Assembly: GCA_037127255.1 (NCBI GenBank)
Contig: JBANSL010000016.1
Span: 1,180,501-1,244,500, forward strand
Direction of reading: 5' to 3'
Source: Persicaria tinctoria
Taxonomy: Eukaryota; Streptophyta; Magnoliopsida; Caryophyllales; Polygonaceae
Length of the DNA stretch: 64,000 nucleotides
Shown here: positions 1 to 10,480 of the stretch, in pieces
Layout: each line of letters starts with the position of its first letter
Numbering within the stretch: the first letter of the stretch is position 1
Made by a program: the position numbers and the translations under genes
The notes under the pieces: generated by a model
Seen by the model: only the letters and a program-made list of their open reading frames with translations
What the model was told of the DNA's origin: nothing
Databases searched by the model: none

Positions 1-347
1 TAATATCATTATAGACCTACCTAATAATATAAGATAATATGGTTGTCTCAAAACGGTTATATTCTAGCTTAAGGTTCTAAATCGGTTTAACATGATTAAC
101 TCTAAGCCTACATCGATCCATACCCTTAGGAAGGCATTTAGAGCTTCCCAAAAAGAGCTATTTTCTATTAGGATAATAGATAAATTGAATCTAGATTATC
201 TCAATAGAACAAGATTAGCTCTATGTATTATTTTTTATATAATTAAAAGTCTTCCATATAACAATACTTAATCATTGCATGTTGATGTGAGTTCATTTGA
301 AATAGCTAGTAAGTTGGCCCGTGTCTAAGGCTCGGATATTGTACTAG
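1..347 (+). mobile_element. Helitron-like 3' end (copy A)
   Basis: This AT-rich stretch ends in a short hairpin (stem CCGTGTC / GGCTCGG around 319-335) followed about 10 bases later by CTAG at 344-347. A GC-rich hairpin then CTAG is the usual 3' end of plant Helitrons. The same sequence recurs at about 7449-7802, where the hairpin pairs slightly better. The left part is cut off by the window edge. No Rep/helicase coding is seen, so it would be non-autonomous. The Helitron assignment rests only on the terminal structure and repetition. Confidence 0.5.
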
Positions 348-1170
348 TCTAACTACTAATACAAAAGTTTAAACGATTACGTGGCGCCCTCCCCTTAATT
401 CTAAGGCTTTTAACCAATTAGATTTTATGTTATATTGCCATATTATTTAATTATTAACCACTCATATTTTTTTGTTTTATTTTTTTTATTTGCTCTTATT
501 TTTTTTTTATGTTTTCCCTACGGGGTCTTAACCCCTTTCCTAATCTATATCTATATATCTATCTATATCTAACTATATTAAAACAAAAGCTTAAACAATG
601 ACGTGACACCCTCCCCTTAATTCTAGGGCTTTTAACCAATTAGATTTTATATTATATTGCCATATTATTTAATTATTAATCACTCATATTTTTTTTGTTT
701 CATTTTTTTTATTTGCTCTTAATATTTTAGAGTTTCCCTACTGTCTTTAGCCCCGTTCCTAATCTATATATCTAACTATTAAATTTTTTTTTTTGATGAT
801 GTGTCATCCCCATTATAATTATAGGGTTTTCAATCAATCAAATCAAAATAGATTTTTTTTTAATTTTCTAATAAATTCAATTGGTTCAATTTAAAATATT
901 AAATTAGTATATAATTTATTCCTTACATGCATTTTCTAATATATCGGTTCAAATCAAAACATTGAAAATCAAACATATTTTTATTTGATTTGATAGTAAT
1001 TTGTTCTATATGGATCCTAGCCAATTACAATTAAGCTTATATAATTATTTCCGTTTATTTTTTATTTGCTCCTTATTCTATATCTAACTATTATTAGAGA
1101 AGCTTAATAGATGAGGTGACCCACTCTTCTTATTTATAGGCTCCTAGTCAATTACAATTAAGCTTCTATA
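348..1170 (+). repeat. Tandem-like repeat, Helitron 5'-end type units
   Basis: Units starting TCTAACTA and running through a conserved core (GATGACGTGGCGCCCTCCCC and variants, then AGGGCTTTTAACCAAT) begin at about 348, 568, 771 and 1083. The first two are similar over about 200 bases; the later ones are degenerate. The first unit begins directly after the CTAG of the preceding Helitron-like end. A TC start is typical of Helitron 5' ends, so this may be a stack of truncated elements. There is no coding capacity. Confidence 0.45.
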
Positions 1171-2095
1171 ATTATTTCAATCCTTTGAAATTGTTCTAAA
1201 AAAAAAAAAATCCTTTGAAATTAGTTGACAACTGAATTGTTCTGGCTTTCCTTAGCCATCTACAATTTTGAGGTCTTCATAAACTACACCTCAGATTGAG
1301 ATGCCATTGACATGGAGGCCATCAAGGGACTGATTTCATCTTATTTTGACATATTCATGAAAAATTTTGAGGACTTGGTTCAAAAAGCTATCATGCACTA
1401 CTTGTACTAGCTTCATTAATTACGGAGTATTCATCACAATTCATTCAATTTCACCTACTGGGTTGTATTGGCTTCCATTACTATTGCGTGTTGTGTTGCA
1501 GAATATATCGAATCCGAATCTTATTTGTACGTCCAAAGGTTAAATACAACCAATGTTTAGGTTGGTCCCAATGTACGTCTTTGCTAGGTAGTTTTGGTTA
1601 TAAATTACTCTCTCCGTTTTGTATTAAATGACGTTTGTAAATTTTTTTGCCTTGCTTAATTACTTGACGTTTTGAGTTTTTCAAAGGAAAAAAAGAGTGG
1701 GACAAATTAAGTACGGCAACATCTAATCAATTCAGAATTCGTAATTGACAAAAAGAAAATAGAGATGATCAGTAATTGATAGAGGAGGAGTGAGACTTTG
1801 TGAGAGGGAGAGAGACTATAAAGTGGTTTTTTAGCTTTACTCCGTAATTAATTAATTGATTCAATTAATTGAGAACGTGTTAATTAGTAAGTTTATGACG
1901 GTAATTTTAAGTTCTTAATTTATGTGCCAGACTCTTGAACGACAAATATATCTGAACGGCTCCGTAATATGAAAATATTGTTTCATTGTAACAAAACAAA
2001 ACAATAAATGAAATAACAGATCGATCAACATTTATAATTAATTTGTTATATATTTGATTAAATGATCTTGGATTACAACGTACTTGCTCAATTAA
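1171..2095. other. Gene-free spacer with a short duplicated block
   Basis: No gene is recognised. About 1480-1600 is similar to about 7298-7405 on the other side of the copia element, so it belongs to a larger duplicated flank. At about 1609 a Stowaway-like end (CTCTCCGTTTTGTATTAAAT) begins, but a matching right terminus is not clear. Confidence 0.4.
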
Positions 2096-2377
2096 TGTTG
2101 AGACTAGCAGCACCACAAGCTCGCTCTCACTCAAGTCTTCTGAGTTGCCCGAGTGCCAGAGAGTTGTGTCCGAGTGCTCTGTCCGAGTGTTGTGTTTTGA
2201 GTTATGTTGTACGTGGATCACATGACTCTCACGTGACTCGTCTTCTATTTAAACAAATCCGTTGTAACAGATTTTTCACTTCTTCTTCTTCATTCAATTC
2301 AAGCTAAATCGGTTGTGGTTTCAATGGAGTTTTTTCTTCTCCTCCAAATCTCAATTTTCGATTCTTAAATTGTGAAA
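2096..2377 (+). repeat. copia 5' LTR
   Basis: The left edge is fixed by alignment with the 3' LTR start at 6919 (both begin TGTTGAGACTAG). The right edge is inferred from the primer binding site that follows at 2378, because the 3' LTR is truncated and cannot confirm it. The first ~90 bases match the 3' LTR with four substitutions and one 10-base insertion. Confidence 0.75.
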
Positions 2378-2389
2378 TGGTATCAGAGC
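2378..2389 (+). other. Primer binding site (initiator Met tRNA type)
   Basis: TGGTATCAGAGC is the classic plant copia primer binding site, complementary to the 3' end of initiator methionine tRNA. It sits just downstream of the 5' LTR, where minus-strand synthesis would start. Confidence 0.85.
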
Positions 2390-2510
2390 TTTTGTAGCTC
2401 CTCTGTCAATTTCTAGTATTCTCTGATTGTCGTTTTTCTGAGACAATCAGAGCTTTTGTAGCTCCTCTGTCGATTTCTAGTATTCTCTGATTGTCGTTTT
2501 TCTGAGACAA
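2383..2510 (+). repeat. 64-bp tandem duplication in the copia leader
   Basis: A 64-base unit beginning TCAGAGCTTTTGTAGCTC occurs twice head to tail (2383-2446 and 2447-2510) with one visible difference. The duplicated unit includes the 3' half of the primer binding site, so only the first copy has a complete site. Confidence 0.9.
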
Positions 2511-2568
2511 TCATCCGATCTTCTTCCGCGCAAATCTCATTCTCTGAAATCCGATTCTTGTTTGAAGA

Positions 2569-5500
2569 ATGGATCCTCTAAACGAAGTGAATCAGCAAAA
2601 CGAAGTGAATCCACAAAATTTGAATGATGTCCTGTACTTGCGTCATTCAGATCACCCAAGCTACAATCTGTCTACTCAATTGTTGAGCGAGACAAACTAT
2701 AACCATTGGAGCCGAGCTGTGGAGGTTTCTCTGGTCGCAAAGAATAAGATGGGACTCGTCGATGGAAGCTTTCCTGTTCCAGATCTTGCATCACCGCAGT
2801 ATCCTCAGTGGAAGAGGTGCAATGGAATGGTGGTTGCTTGGATTCTCCATTCAGTGGAGAAAGACATCGCCGAATCTTTGATCTACTTCAGGGCTGCTCG
2901 CGAGATGTGGGAAGAACTGAAGTTGAGGTTTGGATCTCCAAATTGCACACGTCTGTATCAGGTACAAAAGGAATTATTCAATATTTCGCTGAATGGATCC
3001 TCAATTTCTTCTTACTTTACAAAGTTCAAGAAATTGTGGGATGAGTATCTTGATCTCGTAGATATGCCTGTGAGTTCCTCTTGTGGATCTGTTAACATTG
3101 TCTCCAAATTGCTTGCTAGCCAGCAAGTTATCCAGTTTCTTGTGTGATTACCTGATTCCTACAATGGAATTCGTACTAACATCTTGTGTATGAAGCCTAC
3201 TCCAACTATGGGAAAGGTTTATAGAATGCTTCTTGATGAAGAAAGCCAAAGAGGCTTGAACAATGCTGGTTCTCTGTTAATGAAAATGCTGCAGCTTTCA
3301 ATGCTTATCAAAGAAACAATCAAGGAAATCAGTATAGGTCAAATGGTGGTCAGAAACCAGATTCTTGGAACAAAGGTCAAATGGCTAATCAGAATGGTAA
3401 TCAAAATGGCAACCAAAATGGGAATCAGAATGGAGCAAAGGGCAAAGGCAATTATTTTTGTGATCATTGCAAGGTTGCAGGTCACTCCATTAGCCGGTGC
3501 TTTAAGATCCATGGATATCCTCCTAATTTCAAAGGGGATAAGGGCAATAGATTTGTTGCTAATGTGAATATGGATGATAGTAGTGACACTGCTGGTGCAC
3601 TAGTGCTAACTAAAGGTCAATATGATCAGATCTTGGCCTTTCTGAGTAAGCAAAGTGCTGGTGAGGACACCAATATGGTGGCAGGTAACAAATTTTGCTT
3701 TCATATTCATGGTAATATTCATAGTTGGATTATTGATAGTGGGGCAACACATCATATTTGTCCAGATTTGTCAATATTCAGTTCATATGAGGTGTTTACT
3801 ATGCCTAGTTTTATTACTATTCCTAATGGACATCAATCTAAAGTTTGTCATGTTGGCACTATTCAACTGCAAAACAAAGTTATTCTCCGTGATGTATTAC
3901 ATGTTCCAGAATTTGCCTATAATCTCTTATCTATAAGAAAGTTGGTTCATGATTTGAATGCTTTTATGATATTTACTCCTTCACATTGTTTGGTCCAGAA
4001 CCCTTCAATGAACAAGCTACAGGTGCTTGGTGAAGTGTCTAAGGGCTTATATCTTACAACTAAGAGATCCAGCAATGAAGATTTTGGCTTACATGTTTCT
4101 GTGACCAGTGATCTTACTTGTAATAAGGCACTTAGTGATAGAGATGTTTCTCTTGAATTGTGGCATTGTAGACTTGGCCATGTTCCTTTTGATCAACTGT
4201 TTCATTTTGATTTTTTGAAAGATCTCACTAGAAACTCAAAGCATCATATTTGTCATGTATGTCCTCGTGCCAGACAGCACAGGGGAATTCTTTTCCTGAT
4301 AGTTCTATCAAATCTGTTATGTGTTTTGAGTTGTTACATGTGGATATATGGGGACCCTACAAGGTTCCAACTCATAATGGTTTTAAATACTTTTTTACTA
4401 TTGTTGATGATTTCTCAAGGCCCACTTGAACACATCTTGTTGCTTCTAAGAGTGATGTGTTATCTGTTCTTGTGACTTTTATAAAGTTTGTTGGTGTTCA
4501 GTTCAATGCCAAAGTCAAAATCATCAGATCAGACAATGGTATGGAGTTTTGCAGTAAGGAAGCACAGGGTTTTTATGCAGATCAGGGAATTGAACATCAA
4601 ACATCTTGTGTGCATACTCCTCAACAAAATGGAGTTGTTGAGAGGAAGCACAAACATCTTCTGGAAACTGCCAGGGCATTACTTTTTCAATCCAAACTTC
4701 CCATCAAGTATTGGGGAGAATGTTTACTTACTGCTACTCATTTAATAAATCGATTTCCTTTATCCTCCATACAGCTCAGAACTCCTTATGATATTTTATT
4801 CCACAAAAGCCCTGACTACTCTATGTTAAGGGCTTTTGGTTGTCTTTGTTTTGTCAGTACTATAAAAGTAGATAGATCCAAGTTTGATCCAAGAAGTACA
4901 CCATGTGTATTTGTTGGATATCCACATGGACAAAAGGGTTACAAAGTTCTAGATTTAACTTCCCATAAGATTTTTGTATCTAGGGATGTTCAATTCTATG
5001 AAACTCAGTTTCCCTTGCACAAGATCAGTTTTGACACAGGATTACCTTTACCAAATGTCTCAACTGATCTACCTGATCACATTTTCTTTCCTAATGCTGA
5101 GATTATTGCAGACGTTCCTCAAGCACACGGTCCTCCATCACCACCTGATTCACCAGTGGTTCACCAGCCACCACCTATTGTGAAAAACCAACAACTTAGA
5201 AGATCAGTGAGGACTGCAAGACAACCAGCACATCTACAAGATTACATATGCAATTTTGGTTCTCATTTTGAACAATTTCCTATGTTATCTGGCTTCACTG
5301 ATTCTTTCATGTGTTTATCTGCTTCTGTTACTGAAATTGACTCTCTTATTGAACCTAAGTATTTTACAAAAGCATCCAAAGACCCCAAATGGATTGAAGC
5401 TATGAACAAAGAAATTGAAGCTCTTCAATCCACAAACACATGGGTCTTAACTGATCTCCCTGCAGGCAAGCAGTCCATAGGATGCAAGTGGGTTTACAAA

Positions 5501-6911
5501 ATCAAGCTCAAAGCTGATGGATCTATAGAAAGATATAAGGCACATCTTGTGGCTAAGGGATACACACAACAATATGGGATTGACTATGATGAGACATTCT
5601 CACCAGTAGTGAAGCTATCTACTGTAAGGGTAATTCTTTCTATTGCTTTAAACAAATGTTGGGATCTATTTCAATTAGATGTCAACAATGCATTTCTTCA
5701 TGGAGATCTCCATGAAGAAGTGTATATGGCCATGCCTCAAGGTGTTTCAAATCCTTCTAACAAAGTCTGTTTGCTGAAAAAATCATTATATGGTTTGAAG
5801 CAAGCTGCAAGGCAATGGTTTAGCAAGCTCTACACTACTTTATTAGATTTTGGTTTTGTACAATCCAAATATGATCCATCATTATTTCTGTCTCACACTA
5901 ATGGTCATTTTACCATAGACTAATGGTCATTTTACCATAGCTGCTGTCTATGTAGACGACATTATTCTTACAGGATTCGATGTTGGCCAAATAAGTGCTC
6001 TCAAAGGTCATCTTCACAAGCTGTTCAAGATAAAGGATTTAGGAAAGCTCAACTACTTTCCTGGCATTCAAGTAGTTCACAGTGACAATTCACTTATTTT
6101 AAGCCAGAAGAAATTTTGCTCAGAGATCATCAAGGAAGCCAACTTGGATGACAACAAGACCTGTGTCACACCTTTACCAATTAATTTTAAATTACATGCT
6201 TCTGATAAATCTGACTTGATTTCTGATCCTACTGCCTATAAAAGTTTAGTTGGAAAATTGAGTTACTTAACCAATACCAGACCAGATATCTCGTTTTCTA
6301 TTCAGGTATTAAGCCAGTTCCTACAAGCCCCTGACAACAACCACTTAGATGCTCTACATCACCTTATCAGATATGTGAAAGGAACACATCACTATGGAAT
6401 CAAGTTGACCAAAGGTTCGACAATCAAGTTACAAGCCTTCTCAAACAGTGACTGGGCCTCTTGTCCCATATCCAGAAAATCAGTTACAGGCTATGTAGTG
6501 CTATATGGAAAGAATCCAATCTCCTGGAAGTCAAAGAAGCGGCCCACAGTCTCAAGGAGCTCCTCTGAAGCTGAGTATAGAGCCATAAGCCAGGCTGCAG
6601 CCGAGGTCACTTGGTTGGTCAATCTATTGACTGATTTAGGAGAGTCTGAATTGAGGCCTGTTACTCTCCATTGCGACAACAAATCGGCTCTTCAAATTGC
6701 TCGGAATCCCGTCTTCCACGAGAGGACAAAGCACATTGAGATAGATTGCCACTTCACTCGTGAGAAAGTCTTGGAAGGATTGCTGCAATTGTCCTACTTG
6801 CCCACTGAGAATCAATTGGCGGATGTTTTAACCAAAATTGTTCCAGCAGTGCATCACAGAGAGTTGCTTTCCAAACTGGGCATGGATATCACCAACCATC
6901 CTCCAGTTTGA
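2569..6911 (+). pseudogene. copia gag-pol polyprotein, broken
   Basis: This is the polyprotein of the copia element; an intact copy would supply capsid, protease, integrase, reverse transcriptase and RNase H. Visible in order: gag; an Asn/Gln/Gly-rich linker; a zinc knuckle of CX2CX4HX4C spacing near 3459-3500; the protease motif DSGATHH near 3735; the GAG-pre-integrase motif LWHCRLGH near 4160; the integrase core with HVDIWGPY, RSDNG and NGVVERKH; the RT block; YVDD near 5950; and the RNase H region with HCDNKSAL and ERTKHIEID. Lesions: an in-frame TGA in gag near 3146, a frameshift near 3270, a frameshift near 4290, an in-frame TGA near 4426, and a 22-base duplication at 5897-5940 just before YVDD. 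The last segment (6144-6911) is open to its natural stop. The copy cannot encode a functional polyprotein. Confidence 0.93.
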
Positions 6912-6918
6912 GGGGGGA
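6910..6918 (+). other. copia polypurine tract
   Basis: A purine run (GAGGGGGGA) lies immediately before the 3' LTR start at 6919 and directly after the pol stop codon. This is the expected priming site for plus-strand synthesis. Confidence 0.75.
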
Positions 6919-7019
6919 TGTTGAGACTAGAAGCACCACAAGCTCACTCTCACTCAAGTCTTCAGAGTTGCCCGAGTGCCAGAGAGCTGTGTCCGAGAGT
7001 GTCCGAGTGCTCTGTCCGA
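6919..7019 (+). repeat. copia 3' LTR, truncated
   Basis: It matches the start of the 5' LTR for about 90 bases, with a 10-base internal duplication (GAGTGTCCGA), then stops abruptly and gives way to AT-rich DNA. The remaining ~180 bases of LTR are missing, so a deletion removed the right end of the element. Confidence 0.85.
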
Positions 7020-7062
7020 AAATATAATATATATTAGAGTACTAATTATCCTTATCGATATA

Positions 7063-7099
<37 letters not shown>

Positions 7100-7448
7100 G
7101 ATTGAATTGGGGGAGCGAGCTTCACAACAACCTACCTTAATTAATCTTCATCACAATTCAATGAGCTCACTGTCCACACACTTATACTAAAAAAAGGATA
7201 ACATAAAACATTTACCTTGGTCCTTAATTAATCTTATCAGTTATCACAATTGAATGATCAGCTCAGTGGTTCATCTACTGCTCCACACGGACCTGTACTT
7301 TCTTCCATTACTATGGCGTGCTGCAGAATCGAATCCTATATATTAGTACGTGCGTCCAAAAGTTTAGGTTGGTCCCCGGTACTCTTTGCTACCTAGTTTT
7401 ATGTGAAGAAGATTCTCGGTGTAAATTAATATGTGAAGAAGATTCTTG
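7020..7448. other. Spacer with TA microsatellite and duplicated block
   Basis: A run of about 15 TA units lies near 7066-7095. About 7298-7405 repeats the block seen at 1480-1600. A 30-base unit (GTGTAAATTAAT with AAGAAGATTCT) is tandemly repeated near 7404-7460. No gene is seen. Confidence 0.5.
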
Positions 7449-9038
7449 GTGTAAATTAATATCATTATAGACGGACCTAATTAATAAGATAATATGGTTG
7501 TTTCAAGACGGTTATATTCTAGCTTAAGGTTCTAAATCGGTTCAACATGATTAACTCTAAGCCTACATTCATATCCTTAGGAGGGCATTTAGAGCTGACC
7601 AAAAAAAGCTATTTTCTATTAGGATAATAGATAAATTGAATCTAGATTATATATCTCAATAGAACAAGATTAGCTCTATGTATTTTTTTTTATATAATTA
7701 AAAGTCTTCCATATAACAATACTTAATCATTGCATGTTGATGTGAGTTCATTTGAAATAGCTAGTAAGTTGGCCCGTGCCTAAGGCATGGATATTGTACT
7801 AGTCTAACTACTAATACAAAAATTTAAACGATGACGTGGCGCCCTCCCCTTAATTCTAGGGCTTTTAATCAATTAGATTTTATGTTATATTGCCATATTA
7901 TTTTCGGGAAATTTATAGAAAACCACCCATTAAATAAGGAGGTTTTCACTTAACCACCCACTAAATTCAATATTACAGAAAACCACCATTTAAATGGTTA
8001 ATTTTTATTTACAAATCCCCACCTCTTCATCTTTTTTCATTAATTTATCATTAAATTTATTATAATTTAATATTTTTGACCTCAAATTTGGTTACAAATA
8101 TATTTAAAAGTTGAATTTAAGGGCTAGATTATATTTTAGGGGTCATTTCATTTATTTTAAAAAAATAATAATAACTATAGCCTAAAATTATTATCTTAGT
8201 TTATGTTTGAAAATGTTTATAAATTTTTAAAATATTATGTAAATTACTCTTTTATGTATAATATGATTAGAAATCATAATTTCTGTTTATAAAATTAAAA
8301 ATAACCTTAAATTTATTATTTATTTGTAGATTGAATATCTTCATTCACTAATTAACCTTTGCTAAAAAATCAAAAAGGTATGTAATTGTATTTAAGTTAT
8401 ACAATTAATTGATAACCTACTTTTTTTAAAAAAAAATCAACTTCAAATATGATCGAGTTTGATCCATTTTAGACTTTTAGTTGTTATAGAACGAAAATAT
8501 TTAAACTATAAATAAATAATAATTTTAAAGTTATTTTTAACGTTATAATAGAAATCATGATTTCCAAATCTAATCCTATTATGAATAAAAGGGTAATTTA
8601 CATAATATTTTAAAATTTTATAAACATTTTCAAACCTAAATTGAGATAATAATTCTAAGGTATATTTATTAGTATTATTTTAAAATAAATAAAATGATCA
8701 CTAAAATGTAATCGAGCTCTTAAATTCAAAATTTAAATATATTTATAACCAAATTTGAGTTTAAAAATATTAAAATATAATATATTTAATGATAAATTAA
8801 TGAAAATAGATGAAGGGGTGGTGATTTGTAAATGAAAATCATTTAAAGGGTGGTTTTCTATAATATTGAATTTAGTGGGTGGTTAAGTGAAAATCCCCTT
8901 ATTTAGTGGGTGGTTTTATGTAATTTTCCCTATAATTTAACTATTAATCACTCATATGTTTTTGTTTTATTTTTTTATTTGCTCTTAATTTTTTTAGGAT
9001 CTTAGACCCTTTCCTAATCTATATCTATATATCTATCA
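7449..9038 (+). mobile_element. Helitron-like repeat, second copy, interrupted
   Basis: 7449-7904 is a close direct copy of about 6-452, and 8931-9038 continues the match to about 448-565. Together they form a second copy of block A split by a 1.0-kb insertion. Its 3' hairpin is CCGTGCC-TAA-GGCATGG at 7774-7790, with CTAG at 7799-7802, again followed directly by a TCTAACTA unit. Uninterrupted copy A gives the pre-insertion sequence. Confidence 0.55.
7905..8930. mobile_element. Mutator-like foldback element, ~1.03 kb
   Basis: The ends are inverted: GGGAAATTTATAGAAAACCACCC on the left against the reverse complement of GGGTGGTTTTATGTAATTTTCCC on the right. Similarity continues inward through most of the element, so the two halves (about 450 bases each) are inverted copies meeting near 8380-8400. 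An imperfect 9-base target duplication (TATTATTTT at 7896 and TATAATTTA at 8931, 7 of 9 matching) and the very long inverted repeats point to a non-autonomous Mutator-like element. The uninterrupted paralogue at about 440-460 lacks it. There is no transposase coding. Confidence 0.75.
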
Positions 9039-9130
9039 AGGCCCGTGCTTTACCAGGTTCGCACGGTTCTCTGGAACAGGACCCCCAAAAATGTAGGGCC
9101 CCGTATGTGTTGTTATATATATAGTACTTA

Positions 9131-9481
9131 GAGCGTGTTTGGTTTATAACTAAAAAACCCAAGAAGTAGAAATTCCTAGGAAGTCGGAGAAATACATGCG
9201 TTTGGTTAACATTTTTGAAAGATGAAAATCCAGGAATTCCACTTCCCAGGAAGTTAAATTCCTCCAATTTGGAAGAAGTTCACTTACCTAGTTTCCCCTA
9301 GGTAAGTTCAACGTCCACCCTTTTATATCTGTAAATTTTCAATTCCCATTTTATTCCTCTAAAACAAAAAAATCAACCAAACACATTTTCAAAATTCTCA
9401 TCAATTCGACTTCCCGGAAATTTAATTCTCATGAAGTAACTCTCTGAGAATTTCAATTCTCACGTCGAACAAAACGAGCCC
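9131..9481. mobile_element. Harbinger/Tourist-like MITE
   Basis: The left end GAGCGTGTTTGGTT and right end AACAAAACGAGCCC are imperfect inverted repeats, flanked on both sides by TTA (9128-9130 and 9482-9484). A TTA/TAA duplication and ends of the form G(G/A)GC.TGTTTGGTT fit PIF/Harbinger MITEs. It is about 351 bases and non-coding. Confidence 0.6.
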
Positions 9482-9484
9482 TTA

Positions 9485-10472
9485 GGTAATAAAAGCCCAT
9501 TTAGTCTCCTACCTAAGCCCAAAATCAAACCCTCAAGGCCACAATTAACTTTACCCATTGTTTTAAAGAAAAGGAAAAAAAGAGACGTCAAAAAAGTGAC
9601 GTCTTCTTCCTCCTAATTCCCAAATTTCATTAACACCTAACCTTATACCAGAGCCATTCACGCCTAACCTACCAGAGCCGATTCTTCTTCCTCCTCTTCT
9701 CAATCATCAATGGAAGCGTGGTTTTGCTTTTAATTAATTTCCCAATTCCCAAATTTCATTAATTGTAGATGTGTAAAATCGCAACGGGAAGATGAGATTT
9801 CCGATTATAAATTCCGACAAAGTAGCAATCTATGGTATCTCTCTGCATGTAGCATTTTTTTTCTGAAAGATTTTCCATCTAATTCTCAAATTTAGAAAAG
9901 TAGCAGAAATAAGATCTTAGCCTAAATTATAAAATTATGTTTTAAATAATTTGTTTAAAAATATGGGATTAATTCAAAACATAAAATTGATAATAAGGAA
10001 ATCTAAAATTAACATTAGTAATCTATATATATATATATGTAAACTACTTTAATTTATTTTTCAACCAAATGGTTTAATTCAATGACCTAATCTATTTATC
10101 AACGTGTCTCTTATATAATTCAATTATTTATGATGAAATACAATTTATTAAAAAAACCGGATAACAAGACTAGTTTAATTGTAAAATAGCATAACTTATT
10201 TTGCAAACAGACACTACTTTGTGTCTTTGTGTATAAATCACCGTAGTTCTCAAAGCAAAGCAAAACTAAAAATGTCACAAATGGGCCTAATATGAATGGG
10301 TCAGCTCAACACTGAAGCCCATCTAATCGTGCACTTGCCTTGCCCATCACAAATTCACAATCTAGAACTCATAATTAGTGCGAATACGGAAAAAACAGCT
10401 TGTATAAGTTGTATTTGCACATTCGGTGTTGCTGCTACTCAGCTAGTTAGCACTCAGTTTGAGAGTTTATAC
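9485..10472. other. Gene-free spacer
   Basis: No gene or clear element is seen. About 10275-10336 is nearly identical to about 17296-17360, a short dispersed duplication. The rest is AT-rich unique-looking sequence. Confidence 0.4.
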
Positions 10473-10480
10473 CTCATGGG

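Larger units (their letters stand above)
2096..7019 (+). mobile_element. Ty1/copia LTR retrotransposon, decayed
   Basis: The element runs from a 5' LTR starting TGTTGAGACTAG at 2096 to a truncated 3' LTR starting with the same word at 6919. Between them are a primer binding site, a gag-pol reading frame in copia order (gag zinc knuckle, protease, integrase, reverse transcriptase, RNase H) and a purine tract. The integrase-before-RT order marks it as copia rather than gypsy. The right LTR breaks off after about 100 bases, so no target-site duplication can be scored. The coding region carries several stops and frameshifts, so the copy is dead for autonomous movement. Confidence 0.93.
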
